Shown: piece by piece, positions 34,624 through 44,730 of the stretch | Numbering within the stretch: position 1 is the first letter of the stretch | Layout: each line of letters starts with the position of its first letter | Assembly: GCA_022484565.1 (NCBI GenBank) | Contig: JAKVKZ010000011.1 | Span: forward strand, 1-61,249 | DNA: 61,249 bases | Reading direction: 5' to 3' | DNA from: Muribaculaceae bacterium | GTDB taxonomy: Bacteria > Bacteroidota > Bacteroidia > Bacteroidales > Muribaculaceae | Notes under the pieces: generated by a model | The model's database searches: none | What the model saw: only the letters and a program-made list of their open reading frames with translations | Told to the model about the DNA's origin: nothing | Position numbers and translations under genes: made by a program

Positions 34624-35793
34624 TCAATCTTTCTTATCCCTTAAAGATACTATTATAGAACAGCAGGCAAAGAGCAAACCCACCAAGCAGACTCCCGTCC
34701 ACCCTAATATGCTCCACCCAAGACTCGAAACGAATGTGCCCAATGCTCCAAATACGAAATAAGTGGTCATGAAGATGGTGTTTACCCGATTGGCCGCCGA
34801 CGGAAGCGTCTGTATGCACCCGCTTTGATTGCTCAACTGCTGAAACTGAAGGCCGATATCAACCAAGATTACGGCTGAAATGAGGCCTGCAAATGAGTTG
34901 AAAATGCCTGCTATAAGCCATGCTGAAATCTGTATCAGAGAGCCCATGATGCTGAACCGTTTCACACCCAGACGCTCTACGTACTTGCCTATGCCCATCG
35001 ATGCCACAGCACCGGCAACACCGCACAATCCAAGCAAACCCACCATGTCGCTGCCTGCATGAAAAGGTGAACCTGCCAAATGGAATGCAAGACACGACCA
35101 CACTGACAACATGGAGCCGAAAGCCAACCCTGCGCGCAGAGAATTAAGCCGGATTTGAGGATAAGCCTTGAAAATATGGAATACTGACCGCATCAAATCA
35201 GCATAACTCCCTGTAAAGTTCTTTTTCATTTTGGGGAACAGACGCCATGTAAAGAACAAGCACAAAATCATAATCAGAATATTGATTTCGTACATCATGC
35301 GCCATCCGAATTGTTTACCTATAATTCCGCCAAGTACACGGCTTGCCAATATTCCCACAAGCAGCCCTGTGAGGATATAGCCCATGTTGCGACTTTTGTT
35401 TTCCGGTTCGGAATATTGGCCTGCCACAGGCATGCAAAGTTGAGGCACGATAGAGCTGATTCCAATAAATAGGGATGCGGTCCACATCACATGAATATCT
35501 GTTGAGAACGACATCACTGTCGTCATCAGCAGAGCTACAGAAATACACGACAGAATGAGTTTACGCTGGCTGAACAAATCGCCCATCGGGATGATGAACA
35601 ACAGGCCAAGCGCATAACCGGTCTGGACTATAACAGCCAAAAAATTGGCCTCTATCGATGAAACTTTTATGTCTTTAGCTATAACATCCAGAAGAGGCTG
35701 ATTATAATATAGGTTGGCTACCATGAAAGCTGCGATGATGCTCAGCATGACCACCATTTTCATTGGTATTCCCTTGTTCTCTTGAAGTATCAT
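34624..35793 (-). CDS. MFS transporter
   Basis: A 389-residue protein of the major facilitator superfamily with about twelve transmembrane segments and no signal peptide. The loop after the second helix (GDLFSQRKLIL) is a variant of the MFS motif A. The first helix pair begins MVVMLSIIAAFMVANLYYNQPLLD, as in a sugar/drug-exporter branch common in Bacteroidetes. ATG codons at 35793 and 35763 are both possible starts. The substrate is not known. The gene points toward the AraC gene. Confidence 0.85.
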   Translation of the reverse strand: MILQENKGIPMKMVVMLSIIAAFMVANLYYNQPLLDVIAKDIKVSSIEANFLAVIVQTGYALGLLFIIPMGDLFSQRKLILSCISVALLMTTVMSFSTDIHVMWTASLFIGISSIVPQLCMPVAGQYSEPENKSRNMGYILTGLLVGILASRVLGGIIGKQFGWRMMYEINILIMILCLFFTWRLFPKMKKNFTGSYADLMRSVFHIFKAYPQIRLNSLRAGLAFGSMLSVWSCLAFHLAGSPFHAGSDMVGLLGLCGVAGAVASMGIGKYVERLGVKRFSIMGSLIQISAWLIAGIFNSFAGLISAVILVDIGLQFQQLSNQSGCIQTLPSAANRVNTIFMTTYFVFGALGTFVSSLGWSILGWTGVCLVGLLFACCSIIVSLRDKKD

Positions 35794-36241
35794 TCCTTTT
35801 TATTTTTTTCTTGACTTTGCGACGTTTGCGTCTGTTTTTGCGCAAATTTGAGTAATCCGTTTGTGCAATTTAGTGAACATATAGGCTTATTTTATTTGCA
35901 AAGATACTCAAAAGTTTCTATCATTAGTTCCCTTTGGAAGGCATATCTGACTTTTTGTCCTTTATCTATCACTGCTTTCACTATTTATAAACTCTGACAT
36001 CATGATGATTGATTTTGCCTTTCAACCTTGTCATATTCATTTCCCGTCATTTCATTCCATTTTGTCTCGTGCCATTATAGATTAACAATTGAGGCTTTTA
36101 GGACACAATCCAGCAACAAATTAATTTGTTTTTTTCATGTGCAATCATTATCTTTGAGGAATAAATGTAAGTTGATTCCGTGCATTATGTTTTGGCACGA
36201 AAAATGTTGTTATTGTTGTAATTTACTTAAGCTGAAACAAT
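35794..36241. other. 448-bp intergenic region without a gene
   Basis: AT-rich. A minus-strand -7 box (TATCTTTG, plus-strand 35899-35906) may serve the MFS gene. No convincing promoter for the YkvA gene was found. A short open frame at 36028-36285 has unlikely composition and no homology that I recognise. Confidence 0.5.
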
Positions 36242-36631
36242 ATGGAAAATCCAAAAGACTTAGAAAGTTATTCCGGCCACTATAGTGAACCGAAATTTTG
36301 GGATAAGCTTACCAAGGTTGCCAAACTTGCTGGCGTGAAGGTTATTTATGCCTCCCTCCTGCTTTTCTACGTTCTGCGCAGCCCCGAAGTCTCTATTGCC
36401 GACAAGGCTAAAATCTACGGTGCTCTCGGCTATTTCATTCTCCCTATCGACTTTATTCCCGACACAATTCCAATCGCCGGCTATTCCGACGACCTTGCAG
36501 CTCTGATGTGGGCGTTGCATTCTGTCAGCAAGAACATCACTCCTGAAATAAAGAATCAGGCAAAATTTAAATTGAAAAGTTGGCTCGACATCCCTGCCGG
36601 TGAGGAGCTTGACTCTTTTTTCAATATTTAG
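36242..36631 (+). CDS. YkvA/DUF1232 protein, copy 2
   Basis: A 129-residue protein. ALGYFILPIDFIPDTIPIAGYSDDLAAL carries the DUF1232 signature (the PxDxIPD core), preceded by a hydrophobic segment (VIYASLLLFYVL). It differs from the copy at 31287 in having a longer, soluble N-terminus and no second C-terminal membrane helix. The function of the family is not known. It is followed by the portal-protein gene under a separate promoter. Confidence 0.85.
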   Translation: MENPKDLESYSGHYSEPKFWDKLTKVAKLAGVKVIYASLLLFYVLRSPEVSIADKAKIYGALGYFILPIDFIPDTIPIAGYSDDLAALMWALHSVSKNITPEIKNQAKFKLKSWLDIPAGEELDSFFNI

Positions 36632-36679
36632 CTCATCCCTTTTTCCCATTTTCGTGGTTTTTACCACGTTGATGCCTCT

Positions 36680-36687
36680 TAACTTTG
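36680..36687 (+). promoter_or_regulatory. -7 promoter box of the portal gene
   Basis: TAACTTTG lies 59 bp before the ATG at 36747. It lies downstream of an earlier in-frame start at 36600, which argues against using that start. Confidence 0.5.
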
Positions 36688-36746
36688 CATTCGTGTCCGT
36701 TGGCCTGTTACCGGCGGGCACGAATAACTTTTTTAATCCACTTATC

Positions 36747-38222
36747 ATGAACAACTTTAAGACAAAGCACAAGCATCAACAGGAATCCGACGATGATTCC
36801 TCCCAAAATCGCTCTTTGGCGGTGCTCAATGCCGCCTATCGCGCTTGGCTCGCTTGGGCCGACTTCCGAAAAATTCGTCGCCGCAACAAAAATTTCACCT
36901 ATGGCTCGCAATGGAACGACCTCACCCGCGACAGCGACGGAAATGTCGTCACCGAGTACGAGGAAATGGCTCAAAACGGCAAAGAGCCTATAACCAACAA
37001 TCTTATCCGCCAACTCGTGAAAAGCGTTGTCGGGCGTTTCCGCAACGACCTGCAAGCACCCTCCGACGAATGCCTGAAAGCCATCCATTCCAGCAATTTG
37101 CTCGATGAACTCGACAGCCGTTGCCTCGAGGAATTTCTAATTTCAGGCTGCTGCATCCAGCGTATCGGCTTTGCCCGCCATTTCAACCGCCGCGGCATCA
37201 GGATTGACAATGTGAATCCCAACCGCTTCTTTTGCAATGCGCTTAGCGATTCGCGTGGCTGGGACTACGAAATTGTGGGGCAAATCCACGATTTGAGCCT
37301 CACCGAAATAATAATGCGCATTGCCAGTTCCGACCGCAATCTGGCGGCTTGGATTCGCAATGTTTACTGCAATCTCAATTCCACTTCCATTTCCTTTTTC
37401 GCCTCATCAATCGGCGCTGATGCCGAACTGGGCGACGACTTCTGGCACGCCCGCACCAACCGTTGCCGTGCCATCGAGGTGTGGACTCTTGAAAGCCACG
37501 AAATTCTGCGCTGCCACGACGTGAAATCGGCTGATTTCTATTATGTCGATTACGACCGTCGCGATGCCGTCGAGGATGAGAACCGCAGCCGTGAAGAGGC
37601 GGGCGAGCCGCTTATCATCACCAGTTGGGACATAATCGAAACATGGCATTGCCGCTGGTATGCTCCCGACGGCACCCTGCTTGCGCATTTCGATTCTCCC
37701 TATGCCAATGGCGCGCATCCCTTCATCATGAAGCTTTATCCGCTCACCGACGGCGAAATTCACTCGTTTGTGGAAGATGTCATCGACCAGCAGAAATATG
37801 TGAACAGGCTCATCACGATGGTTGACCACATCATGGGGGCAAGTGCCAAAGGCGTGCTGCTTTTCCCTGAAAAATGTATGCCTGCGGGTTATTCTTGGGA
37901 ACGGCTAAAGCAGGATTGGTCGAAAACCGACAGCATTATTCCTTACAACACTGTGGCTGGCGAGAAGATTCCGCAGCAGATTTCCACCAATGCCACCAAC
38001 ATGGGCGCTTACGAGATGCTTTCGCTCCAGATGCGTCTTTTCGAGGAAATTTCGGGCGTAAGTGGCGCGTTGCAGGGCCGCACTTCCAATCCCGCCACAG
38101 GTGCGCAGCTCTACAATGCGCAGGCGCAGAATTCCGCCATCGCCCTGTCCGACATTTTCTGCTCTTTCCAATCTTTCCGCTCCGAGCGCGATTCGCTTGC
38201 ACTCGCCTGCCATGAAGCCTGA
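36747..38222 (+). CDS. Lone phage portal-like protein
   Basis: A 491-residue protein resembling portal proteins of tailed phages: an N-terminal polar arm (DDDSSQNRSLAVLNAAYRAWL), a central domain with YEEMAQNGKEPITNNLIRQLVKSVVGRFRND, and a late MRLFEEISGVSGALQGR segment that matches the portal stem/crown helices. It stops soon after that, where relatives usually continue with a further helical tail, so it may be shortened. No terminase, capsid or other phage gene is nearby. It sits upstream of phoH and ends inside a perfect terminator. It may be a phage remnant or a kept, domesticated gene. Confidence 0.72.
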   Translation: MNNFKTKHKHQQESDDDSSQNRSLAVLNAAYRAWLAWADFRKIRRRNKNFTYGSQWNDLTRDSDGNVVTEYEEMAQNGKEPITNNLIRQLVKSVVGRFRNDLQAPSDECLKAIHSSNLLDELDSRCLEEFLISGCCIQRIGFARHFNRRGIRIDNVNPNRFFCNALSDSRGWDYEIVGQIHDLSLTEIIMRIASSDRNLAAWIRNVYCNLNSTSISFFASSIGADAELGDDFWHARTNRCRAIEVWTLESHEILRCHDVKSADFYYVDYDRRDAVEDENRSREEAGEPLIITSWDIIETWHCRWYAPDGTLLAHFDSPYANGAHPFIMKLYPLTDGEIHSFVEDVIDQQKYVNRLITMVDHIMGASAKGVLLFPEKCMPAGYSWERLKQDWSKTDSIIPYNTVAGEKIPQQISTNATNMGAYEMLSLQMRLFEEISGVSGALQGRTSNPATGAQLYNAQAQNSAIALSDIFCSFQSFRSERDSLALACHEA

Positions 38223-38246
38223 CTCTGTCAGGCTTCTGCTTTTTTT
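38214..38246 (+). terminator. Rho-independent terminator overlapping the portal stop codon
   Basis: GAAGCCTGA (38214-38222) pairs perfectly with TCAGGCTTC (38228-38236) around a five-base loop, and seven T residues end the site at 38246. The left arm includes the last codons and the TGA of the portal gene. Confidence 0.88.
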
Positions 38247-38251
38247 GTCGA

Positions 38252-38288
38252 TTTTTGTTGGGTACTCGCCATAAAGATAGTACTTTTG
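38252..38288 (+). promoter_or_regulatory. Promoter of the phoH-purC unit
   Basis: A -33-like TTG at 38258-38260 (within TTTTTGTTG) is followed after 20 bp by the -7 box TACTTTTG at 38281-38288. The ATG used is 30 bp downstream at 38318, so the in-frame codon at 38255 is excluded. Confidence 0.65.
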
Positions 38289-38317
38289 CATTGGCTATTA
38301 TTTCTTGGCCGAATTTT

Positions 38318-39331
38318 ATGATTGAGCGCATTATTCTCATCGACAGCGTTGACCCCGTGGTGTTCTACGGTGTCAATAACTCTAATATCCAGCTTATCCG
38401 CAATCTCTTTCCGAAATTGCGCCTTGCCGCACGCGGCAGTGTCATCAAGGTTATCGGCGACGATGCCGAAACCTCGGAATTTGAGGCTAAAATCAAGGAA
38501 CTGGAACAATATTGCGCTAAATACAACAAACTCACCGAGGAAGTTATAATCGACATCATCAAAGGCAATCCCCCCGAGCAGCTTAACGTCGACGACGTTA
38601 TCATTTATGGCGTCAACGGCAAGCCAATTTCCGGGCGCACGCCCAATCAGCAGCTCATGGTGAAGCTGTTCAGCCGCAACGACCTGCTTTTCGCTCTCGG
38701 CCCTGCCGGCACTGGCAAGACTTATGTTGCCATCGCCCTTGCTGTCCGTGCGCTGAAGAACCGTGAGGTGCGCAAGATTATCCTTTCGCGTCCGGCTGTT
38801 GAGGCCGGCGAGAAGCTCGGTTTTCTCCCTGGCGACATGCGCGACAAAATCGACCCGTATCTCCAGCCTCTCTACGATGCTTTGGAGGATATGATTCCTA
38901 CGGCCAAGCTGCATGAATACATGGACTCCAACGTCATTCAGATTGCTCCGCTCGCCTTTATGCGCGGACGCACTCTCAACGATGCCGTAATCGTCCTTGA
39001 TGAGGCTCAGAACACCACCACGCACCAGATTAAGATGTTCCTTACTCGTCTGGGCATGGGTGCAAAGATGATTGTCACCGGCGACATCACGCAAATCGAC
39101 CTTCCGCGCTCTTCAGTTTCCGGACTTGTGCAGGCGCTTCACGTTCTTCGCAATGTCAATGGCATCGGCCGTGTGGAATTCGATAAGAAGGACATCATTC
39201 GCCACCAACTTGTGCAGCGGATCGTTGAGGCCTACGAGCATCACGATGAGGAAGTTCGTGCTGCTGCCGCTGCTGAACGTGCCGAAAAGGAGGCTCAGGC
39301 CTTCGATAGGAAAGAGGATACAAATCAATAA
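38318..39331 (+). CDS. phoH: PhoH-family ATPase
   Basis: A 337-residue cytoplasmic P-loop protein. Walker A is GPAGTGKT at 128-135 and Walker B is [10 protein letters not shown]. The motif GDITQIDLP between strands is conserved in PhoH. An N-terminal region of about 100 residues precedes the ATPase (FGVN..., IKVIGDD). PhoH proteins bind and hydrolyse ATP and are linked to RNA metabolism or phosphate stress, but the exact role is not settled. The gene is first in an operon with purC, which starts 15 bp after it ends. Confidence 0.92.
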   Translation: MIERIILIDSVDPVVFYGVNNSNIQLIRNLFPKLRLAARGSVIKVIGDDAETSEFEAKIKELEQYCAKYNKLTEEVIIDIIKGNPPEQLNVDDVIIYGVNGKPISGRTPNQQLMVKLFSRNDLLFALGPAGTGKTYVAIALAVRALKNREVRKIILSRPAVEAGEKLGFLPGDMRDKIDPYLQPLYDALEDMIPTAKLHEYMDSNVIQIAPLAFMRGRTLNDAVIVLDEAQNTTTHQIKMFLTRLGMGAKMIVTGDITQIDLPRSSVSGLVQALHVLRNVNGIGRVEFDKKDIIRHQLVQRIVEAYEHHDEEVRAAAAAERAEKEAQAFDRKEDTNQ

Positions 39332-39345
39332 ATTCATATATCAAA

Positions 39346-40296
39346 ATGGCAAAGACTTTAGTTCGCACTGATTTCAGTTTCCCTGGTCAAAAGGGTGTGT
39401 ATCACGGCAAAGTTCGTGACGTTTACAACATCGACGACGACCTCCTCGTGATGGTCGCCACCGACCGTATTTCGGCTTTCGATGTTATTCTTCCTAAGGG
39501 AATTCCTTCAAAGGGGCAGGTTCTCAATCAGATTGCAGCCACTTTCCTTGATGCCACTTCCGACATCGTTCCTAACTGGAAACTTGCCACTCCCGACCCT
39601 ATGGTCACCGTCGGTCTGCGTGCCGAAGGCTTCCGTGTCGAGATGATTATCCGCAGCATCCTCACTGGCAGTGCATGGCGTGCCTATTCCGAGGGCTGCC
39701 GCGAACTTTGCGGTGTGAAATTGCCTGATGGAATGCGTGAAAACCAGCGTTTCCCCGAACCTATCATCACCCCTACCACCAAGGCCGACAGCGGCCACGA
39801 TGAGAACATCTCCCGCGAGGAAATCATCAAGCAGGGCATCGTAGCCAAAGACGATTATGAAGCTATGGAACGCTACACCCGCGCGCTCTTTGCCCGTGGC
39901 AGCGAGATTGCCGCCAAGCGCGGTCTGATTCTCGTCGACACCAAATATGAGTTCGGCAAGCGCGACGGCAAAGTCATTCTCATCGACGAAATCCACACTC
40001 CCGACTCTTCACGCTATTTCTATGCCGACGGCTACGAGGAGCGTTTCCAGAAAGGTGAGGCACAGAAGCAGCTTTCCAAGGAATTTGTCCGCCAATGGCT
40101 TATCGACCATAATTTCATGGGCAAAGCCGGCCAATCAGTTCCTGAAATGACCGAAGACTATTGCGAAAGCGTTTCGCAGCGCTACATCGAACTTTATGAG
40201 CATATCGTGGGCAAAAAGTTTGAGCCTGCCACTGATGCCGACATTGCAGCCCGCATCGAAGGCAACGTCAAGGCTTATCTCGCTTCACGCAAATAA
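39346..40296 (+). CDS. purC: SAICAR synthetase
   Basis: A 316-residue enzyme of purine synthesis that joins aspartate to CAIR using ATP. The N-terminal [10 protein letters not shown] and [12 protein letters not shown] segments are the family signatures. [11 protein letters not shown] and [27 protein letters not shown] (span) contain the aspartate and ATP contacts. The length fits the longer class of PurC that is common in Bacteroidetes. Co-transcription with phoH is likely. Confidence 0.95.
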   Translation: MAKTLVRTDFSFPGQKGVYHGKVRDVYNIDDDLLVMVATDRISAFDVILPKGIPSKGQVLNQIAATFLDATSDIVPNWKLATPDPMVTVGLRAEGFRVEMIIRSILTGSAWRAYSEGCRELCGVKLPDGMRENQRFPEPIITPTTKADSGHDENISREEIIKQGIVAKDDYEAMERYTRALFARGSEIAAKRGLILVDTKYEFGKRDGKVILIDEIHTPDSSRYFYADGYEERFQKGEAQKQLSKEFVRQWLIDHNFMGKAGQSVPEMTEDYCESVSQRYIELYEHIVGKKFEPATDADIAARIEGNVKAYLASRK

Positions 40297-40359
40297 AATT
40301 TTTCATCGCTGGAGGGCTGGTCATTATCAGTCCTCTTGCTTTTTCTTTATTAATTTTCA

Positions 40360-41097
40360 ATGCCCTACAAATCTGAAAAAATATTGCCTTATGGCGAAGG
40401 CGGCAGCAAGACGGGACAGGTGCGCGACATGTTCAACAGCATCGCTCCTGCCTACGACTTCATGAACCGTGCCATGACTTTTGGCATCGACCGGCTTTGG
40501 CGGCGCCGTGCCATCAACCTTTTGCGCAAAAATTCGCCTAAGGAAATCCTCGATGTGGCCACTGGCACTGGCGATTTTGCCATTCTCCTTCAGGAGAAGC
40601 TGAATCCTAAGCACATCATGGGCATCGACCTTGCCAAGGAAATGCTTGCCATTGCCCGCGAAAAGGCGGCTAAACGCGGTTTGCGCGATAAAATCACTTT
40701 TCAGATTGGCGACTGCCTCAACCTTTGTTTCGACGACGGCTCTTTCGATGCGGTCACTGTGGCTTACGGTGTCCGCAATTTCGAGCATCTCGATTGGGGC
40801 TATCGCGAAATGTACCGTGTTCTCGCACCGGGCGGCATTCTCTGCGTGGTGGAATTGTCAACTCCCGTGAATCCGTTCATTAAATTCCTCTACAACATCT
40901 ATACCAAGGCTCTTATTCCGATGGTTGGCCGCCTGATTTCACACGACCGCCGCGCTTATTCCTATCTTCCCGAAAGCATCGCAGCCGTGCCGCAGGGCGA
41001 CGACATGCTCGCAATAATGAGCCATGCCGGTTTCACCGATTGCCGCTGCATCCGCCTCACTTTCGGAGTTTGCTCCATCTATTTGGGCAGAAAATAG
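40360..41097 (+). CDS. menG: Demethylmenaquinone methyltransferase
   Basis: A 245-residue SAM-dependent methyltransferase of the UbiE/MenG group. VRDMFNSIAPAYDFMNRAMTFGID is the first signature span. VATGTGDFAI is the SAM glycine loop, and VAYGVRNFEH is the second signature. It catalyses the last step of menaquinone synthesis; in a Bacteroidales host the ubiquinone role does not apply. It lies 63 bp after purC, in a gap with no evident promoter box or terminator. Confidence 0.94.
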   Translation: MPYKSEKILPYGEGGSKTGQVRDMFNSIAPAYDFMNRAMTFGIDRLWRRRAINLLRKNSPKEILDVATGTGDFAILLQEKLNPKHIMGIDLAKEMLAIAREKAAKRGLRDKITFQIGDCLNLCFDDGSFDAVTVAYGVRNFEHLDWGYREMYRVLAPGGILCVVELSTPVNPFIKFLYNIYTKALIPMVGRLISHDRRAYSYLPESIAAVPQGDDMLAIMSHAGFTDCRCIRLTFGVCSIYLGRK

Positions 41098-41236
41098 GCA
41101 TTCTTCATCATTATCGCATTATCACTGGATTTCAGTTGAATTCCAGTCCTTTGATTGTATAAATTAGTATAATGTTTCTCTGCTGTCATTCTTCTTTATT
41201 CCCAAAATCACTAATTTCGCGCCAAAATAAATTCTA

Positions 41237-42175
41237 ATGAGAAATGCAAAAGCAGTAAAGGCCCACATAAGCATATTTTCGGCATGTCTGATTTGGGGCC
41301 TTATGTCGCCTGTCGGTAAAGATGCCATGCTCAATGGCGTGAGCGGCCTTGCTATGGTGGCGTTTCGGGTGGTTGGTGGAGCAATTTTGTTTTGGTTGAC
41401 TTCCATTTTCATGAAGAGTCAGAAAGTCCCGCCGCACGACATGCTTATGATTGCTCTCGCTGCCGTTCTCGGACTTGTCTGCAACCAATGCTGCTTCACT
41501 ATCGGGTTAAGCATCACTTCCCCCATCAATGCCAGCATTGTCACCACCACTTTGCCTATCATCACCTTAATTCTTGCTGCGCTGTTCCTCCACGAGCCTG
41601 TCACCGGCAAAAAGGTTATCGGAATATTTTGCGGAGCTGCTGGAGCGTTGATGCTGATTCTCGGCAGCGCTTCGGCTGTAAATGCCAAGGTGGGCGACAT
41701 CCGTGGCGACATGCTTTGCCTTGTTTCCCAAATTTCTTTTGCCGGCTATCTCTCTATTTTCAAGAACATTATAAAGAAGTACGATGTCTTCACTTTCCAG
41801 AAATGGATGTTTCTTTTCGGCTCTATAATCGTCATTCCTTTGTCGTTCAATAGCGTGGTTTCGTTGCCTTGGGCGGCCATTTCCGTCGCCACTTGGGGTG
41901 AAACGGCTTTCGTCGTGGTTGGCAGCACATTTTTCGCCTACATCCTCATGATGATTGGCCAGAAGGTGCTTCGTCCTACGGTTATCAGCATGTACAATTA
42001 TGTGCAGCCTGTCGTGGCGTGCGTGGTCAGCGTCATTGCCGGTCTGGGAGTGTTTGGCTGGGGACAGTCAATAGCTGTTGTCCTCGTGTTTTCAGGCGTT
42101 TATCTCGTCACTAAAAGCAAAAGCCGCAACGATATGCTGAAGGATGCCGCTGCAGGCAATTTGCCCCGAAAATAA
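41237..42175 (+). CDS. EamA/DMT-family transporter
   Basis: A 312-residue inner-membrane protein with ten predicted hydrophobic segments in two EamA repeats. The first repeat contains LIWGLMSPVGKDAM and NQCCFTIGLSITSPINASIV, the second AYILMMIGQKVLRPTVISMYNYVQPVVA (span), both typical. It is a drug/metabolite-type exporter with unknown substrate. The gene has a weak -7-like box (TAATTTCG) upstream and is followed by pfkA under its own promoter. Confidence 0.9.
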   Translation: MRNAKAVKAHISIFSACLIWGLMSPVGKDAMLNGVSGLAMVAFRVVGGAILFWLTSIFMKSQKVPPHDMLMIALAAVLGLVCNQCCFTIGLSITSPINASIVTTTLPIITLILAALFLHEPVTGKKVIGIFCGAAGALMLILGSASAVNAKVGDIRGDMLCLVSQISFAGYLSIFKNIIKKYDVFTFQKWMFLFGSIIVIPLSFNSVVSLPWAAISVATWGETAFVVVGSTFFAYILMMIGQKVLRPTVISMYNYVQPVVACVVSVIAGLGVFGWGQSIAVVLVFSGVYLVTKSKSRNDMLKDAAAGNLPRK

Positions 42176-42236
42176 GTTTTCTCCTTATTTTATTTTTATT
42201 ATTCATTTCTTTATCTCGCTCCAAATAAAAAAGTAT

Positions 42237-42244
42237 TATCTTTG
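42237..42244 (+). promoter_or_regulatory. -7 promoter box of pfkA
   Basis: TATCTTTG, followed by the common CATTC context, lies 57 bp before the pfkA ATG. Confidence 0.55.
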
Positions 42245-42300
42245 CATTCGATTAACCACTTGTTATGGCTTTTCTGTATTCACTTTAATACGTTTAGATT

Positions 42301-43281
42301 ATGGAAGGAATTAAAACTATTGGTATTCTCACTTCAGGAGGCGATGCCCCCGGAATGAACGCGGCTGTCCGTGCCGTCACTCGTACTGCCATTTACGCAG
42401 GTTTCAAGGTTAAGGGCATTTATCGTGGCTACAGAGGCCTAATCACTGACGAAATCGTCGAATTCAAGACTCAAAACGTCTCCAACATCATACAGATGGG
42501 CGGTACTATTCTGAAAACTGCCCGTTGCAAGGAATTTGAAACTCCCGAAGGCCGTCAGCTCGCCCACGACGTGATTAAGCGCGAAGGCATCGATGCAATG
42601 GTGGTTATCGGCGGCGACGGCTCCCTCACTGGTGCTCGTGTTTTCGCCAACGAATTCAATTTCCCTATCATCGGTCTTCCTGGCACTATCGACAACGACC
42701 TTTATGGCACTGACCGCACTATCGGCTACGACACTGCACTCAACACCATCATGCAGTGCGTCGATAAAATCCGCGACACCGCCACAAGTCACGAACGCCT
42801 GTTCTTCATCGAGGTCATGGGCCGCGATGCAGGTTTCCTCGCTCTTAACGGCGCTATCGCATCAGGTGCTGAAGCTGCCATCATCCCTGAGATCTCCACT
42901 GAGGTCGACCAACTTGGCGAGCTCATCAAGAACGGCTTCCGCAAGAGCAAGAACTCTTCAATTGTCCTTGTCGCTGAAAGTCCTGTCACTGGTGGTGCAA
43001 TGGCTCAGGCTGAACGTGTAAAGAAGGAATATCCGCAATACGACGTGCGCGTCACCATTCTCGGCCACCTGCAGCGTGGCGGTTCTCCTACAGCTATCGA
43101 CCGCATCCTTGCATCCCGCACGGGTGCTGCTGCCATCGATGCCCTCCTTGAGGACCAGCGCAACGTGATGATTGGTGTCGTCAACGACGAGATTGTCTAT
43201 GTGCCTTTCTCAAAGGCCATCAAAAAGGAGAAGCCTATCAATCGCACTCTCCTCGAAACTCTGCGTCGCCTCTCCATCTAA
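42301..43281 (+). CDS. pfkA: ATP-dependent 6-phosphofructokinase
   Basis: A 326-residue glycolytic enzyme. [14 protein letters not shown] is the ATP-binding N-terminus, PGTIDND holds the catalytic aspartate pair, and [15 protein letters not shown] binds the sugar phosphate. The Gly in the MGGTIL / GGDGSLTG region fits an ATP-dependent rather than a pyrophosphate-dependent enzyme. Length is normal for the bacterial family. It has its own promoter and no clear terminator. Confidence 0.96.
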   Translation: MEGIKTIGILTSGGDAPGMNAAVRAVTRTAIYAGFKVKGIYRGYRGLITDEIVEFKTQNVSNIIQMGGTILKTARCKEFETPEGRQLAHDVIKREGIDAMVVIGGDGSLTGARVFANEFNFPIIGLPGTIDNDLYGTDRTIGYDTALNTIMQCVDKIRDTATSHERLFFIEVMGRDAGFLALNGAIASGAEAAIIPEISTEVDQLGELIKNGFRKSKNSSIVLVAESPVTGGAMAQAERVKKEYPQYDVRVTILGHLQRGGSPTAIDRILASRTGAAAIDALLEDQRNVMIGVVNDEIVYVPFSKAIKKEKPINRTLLETLRRLSI

Positions 43282-43381
43282 GCGCACAGTTTTTAATCCG
43301 AATCTGAATTTTCAATTTTTCAAGATAAATTTCTCATGCTGGCTTCTGGTCGGCAGGAGTTTTTATTATGTATTATCTTTC

Positions 43382-43421
43382 ATTCCACGAACATAGAGTT
43401 CGTACTTATTTTGTACTTTTG
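43382..43421 (+). promoter_or_regulatory. Palindromic operator and promoter of the WYL regulator
   Basis: CGAAC-ATAGA-GTTCG at 43388-43402 is a perfect 5-bp palindrome in a 24-bp block (43382-43405). The -7 box TACTTTTG follows after eight bases, at 43414-43421, so the operator covers the -33 region. Nearly the same block recurs at 44553 with the same eight-base spacing, which suggests autoregulation. Confidence 0.66.
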
Positions 43422-43476
43422 CAGCGTGAATATTTTGCCTCAATTTTCTTATCGATAATTATAACACTAACGAACT

Positions 43477-44553
43477 ATGCCAGCAAACAAGAACGCAATG
43501 ACGCGATATAAGATTCTCGACGAACTGCTCAGCAGCCCTTATCATGATTACTCGCTCGATGAATTGACCGATGAAGTGAGCAATCGGCTTTGCGTTTTGT
43601 ATCCCGATTTCGATGGCGTTGTCCGCCGCACAATTGAGAAAGATATATCTTATCTCGAACGCGAAGGCCCTTTCTTGGTGGATATCAAGCGCTACACCGT
43701 AAGCACTTTCAATTGGGATAAGCAAAAGAATGTTGAAAAGCATTGTTTGCGTTATGAAAAGCCGGGATTTTCAATATTCAAAAAGGATATGACTGACGAT
43801 GAAAAGCACCTTTTGTCGGAAGCTCTTTCTTTGCTCGGCCAGTTCGACGGACTTCCTAATCTTGATGCGCTCGAGAATTTCAGACTTGGTTTAGGCGTAA
43901 GGGAAAGCCACAAAATTATCTCCTTCACCAAAAATCCGTTGGAAAATTCCAATTTGCTCGGAGAAATATTCACCGCAATTTCCCAGAAGCAGGTCATTGA
44001 AATAATTTATCATAAGTTCGGAGATTCAGCCGATGAACTCAAAATCAACCTCCATCCATATCTTCTGAAGGAGTACAACAACCGCTGGTTTCTTTTGGCT
44101 GCCACTGAAGTCGAGGAAAAGCTGCTGTGCTTCGGGCTGGAGCGCATTGGCAAAATCACGCCCTTGCCGTCGCATAAATATTTGGAATACAAAGGCAATC
44201 TTGACGAATATTTTGAGGACATCATCGGTGTCACCAATTACGCCAACAGCAAAGTGGAGCACATCGAATTTTGGGTAAGCGACATTTCCAAGGATTACGT
44301 TGCCACCAAGCCTCTTCACGATTCCCAGAAGCATTATCATGGCGAAGCCGAACAGCAATTCCGCCTGAAATATCCCAGCCTCTCCTCAGGCTCTTTCTTC
44401 TCCATTGATTGCAAGGAGAATTACGAGCTGATTCGCGAACTCTCCTCCTTTGGTGAAAACCTATTGGTACTTTCACCCCGTAACATTCAGGATAAAGTGT
44501 ACCATTCCATAACCCAAATGGCTGAAAAATATAAATCTTTACGAAAAGAATAA
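43477..44553 (+). CDS. WYL-domain transcriptional regulator
   Basis: A 358-residue protein. The N-terminal winged helix (residues ~8-80) has RYKILDELLSS and DGVVRRTIEKDISYLE as the recognition region. The WYL domain follows at about 165-235 (IIYHKFGDSADELKINLHPYLLKEYNNRWFLLA is the span). A C-terminal WCX-like part includes HIEFWVS...DYVATKPLH. Such proteins sense nucleic-acid or nucleotide ligands and control defence or stress genes. A palindromic operator lies at its own promoter and again just after its stop. Confidence 0.88.
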   Translation: MPANKNAMTRYKILDELLSSPYHDYSLDELTDEVSNRLCVLYPDFDGVVRRTIEKDISYLEREGPFLVDIKRYTVSTFNWDKQKNVEKHCLRYEKPGFSIFKKDMTDDEKHLLSEALSLLGQFDGLPNLDALENFRLGLGVRESHKIISFTKNPLENSNLLGEIFTAISQKQVIEIIYHKFGDSADELKINLHPYLLKEYNNRWFLLAATEVEEKLLCFGLERIGKITPLPSHKYLEYKGNLDEYFEDIIGVTNYANSKVEHIEFWVSDISKDYVATKPLHDSQKHYHGEAEQQFRLKYPSLSSGSFFSIDCKENYELIRELSSFGENLLVLSPRNIQDKVYHSITQMAEKYKSLRKE

Positions 44554-44592
44554 TTCCACGAAAATAGAGTTCGCACATGGGCATTAACTTTG
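44553..44592 (+). promoter_or_regulatory. Second copy of the WYL-type operator and a promoter downstream of the gene
   Basis: The 24-bp block 44553-44576 matches 43382-43405 at 22 of 24 positions. TAACTTTG at 44585-44592 lies eight bases further on, exactly as in the first copy. It should start a short transcript that ends at the terminator near 44757. That transcript could carry a nine-codon frame at 44614-44643; nothing else is visible. Confidence 0.6.
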
Positions 44593-44730
44593 TCGCACTA
44601 ATCAACGGAAATTATGCCCATGGGAGGAAATAGTAGCATTTGAAAATTGATGGCGTTAATCAATAGCTGGCTGCCTACCCTAAGTTAGCTGTAGATTCGC
44701 CGGATTTTTTCACGTCATAGCAATAAAAAA

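Noticed and set aside
36028-36285. Possible 85-codon gene before the second YkvA gene
   Set aside because: It overlaps the YkvA start and has unusual Cys/Phe/Lys composition. No promoter or conserved motif supports it.
36747-39331. Prophage
   Set aside because: Only the portal-like gene is phage-like. PhoH also occurs in phages, but here it sits in an operon with purC and is of the bacterial type.
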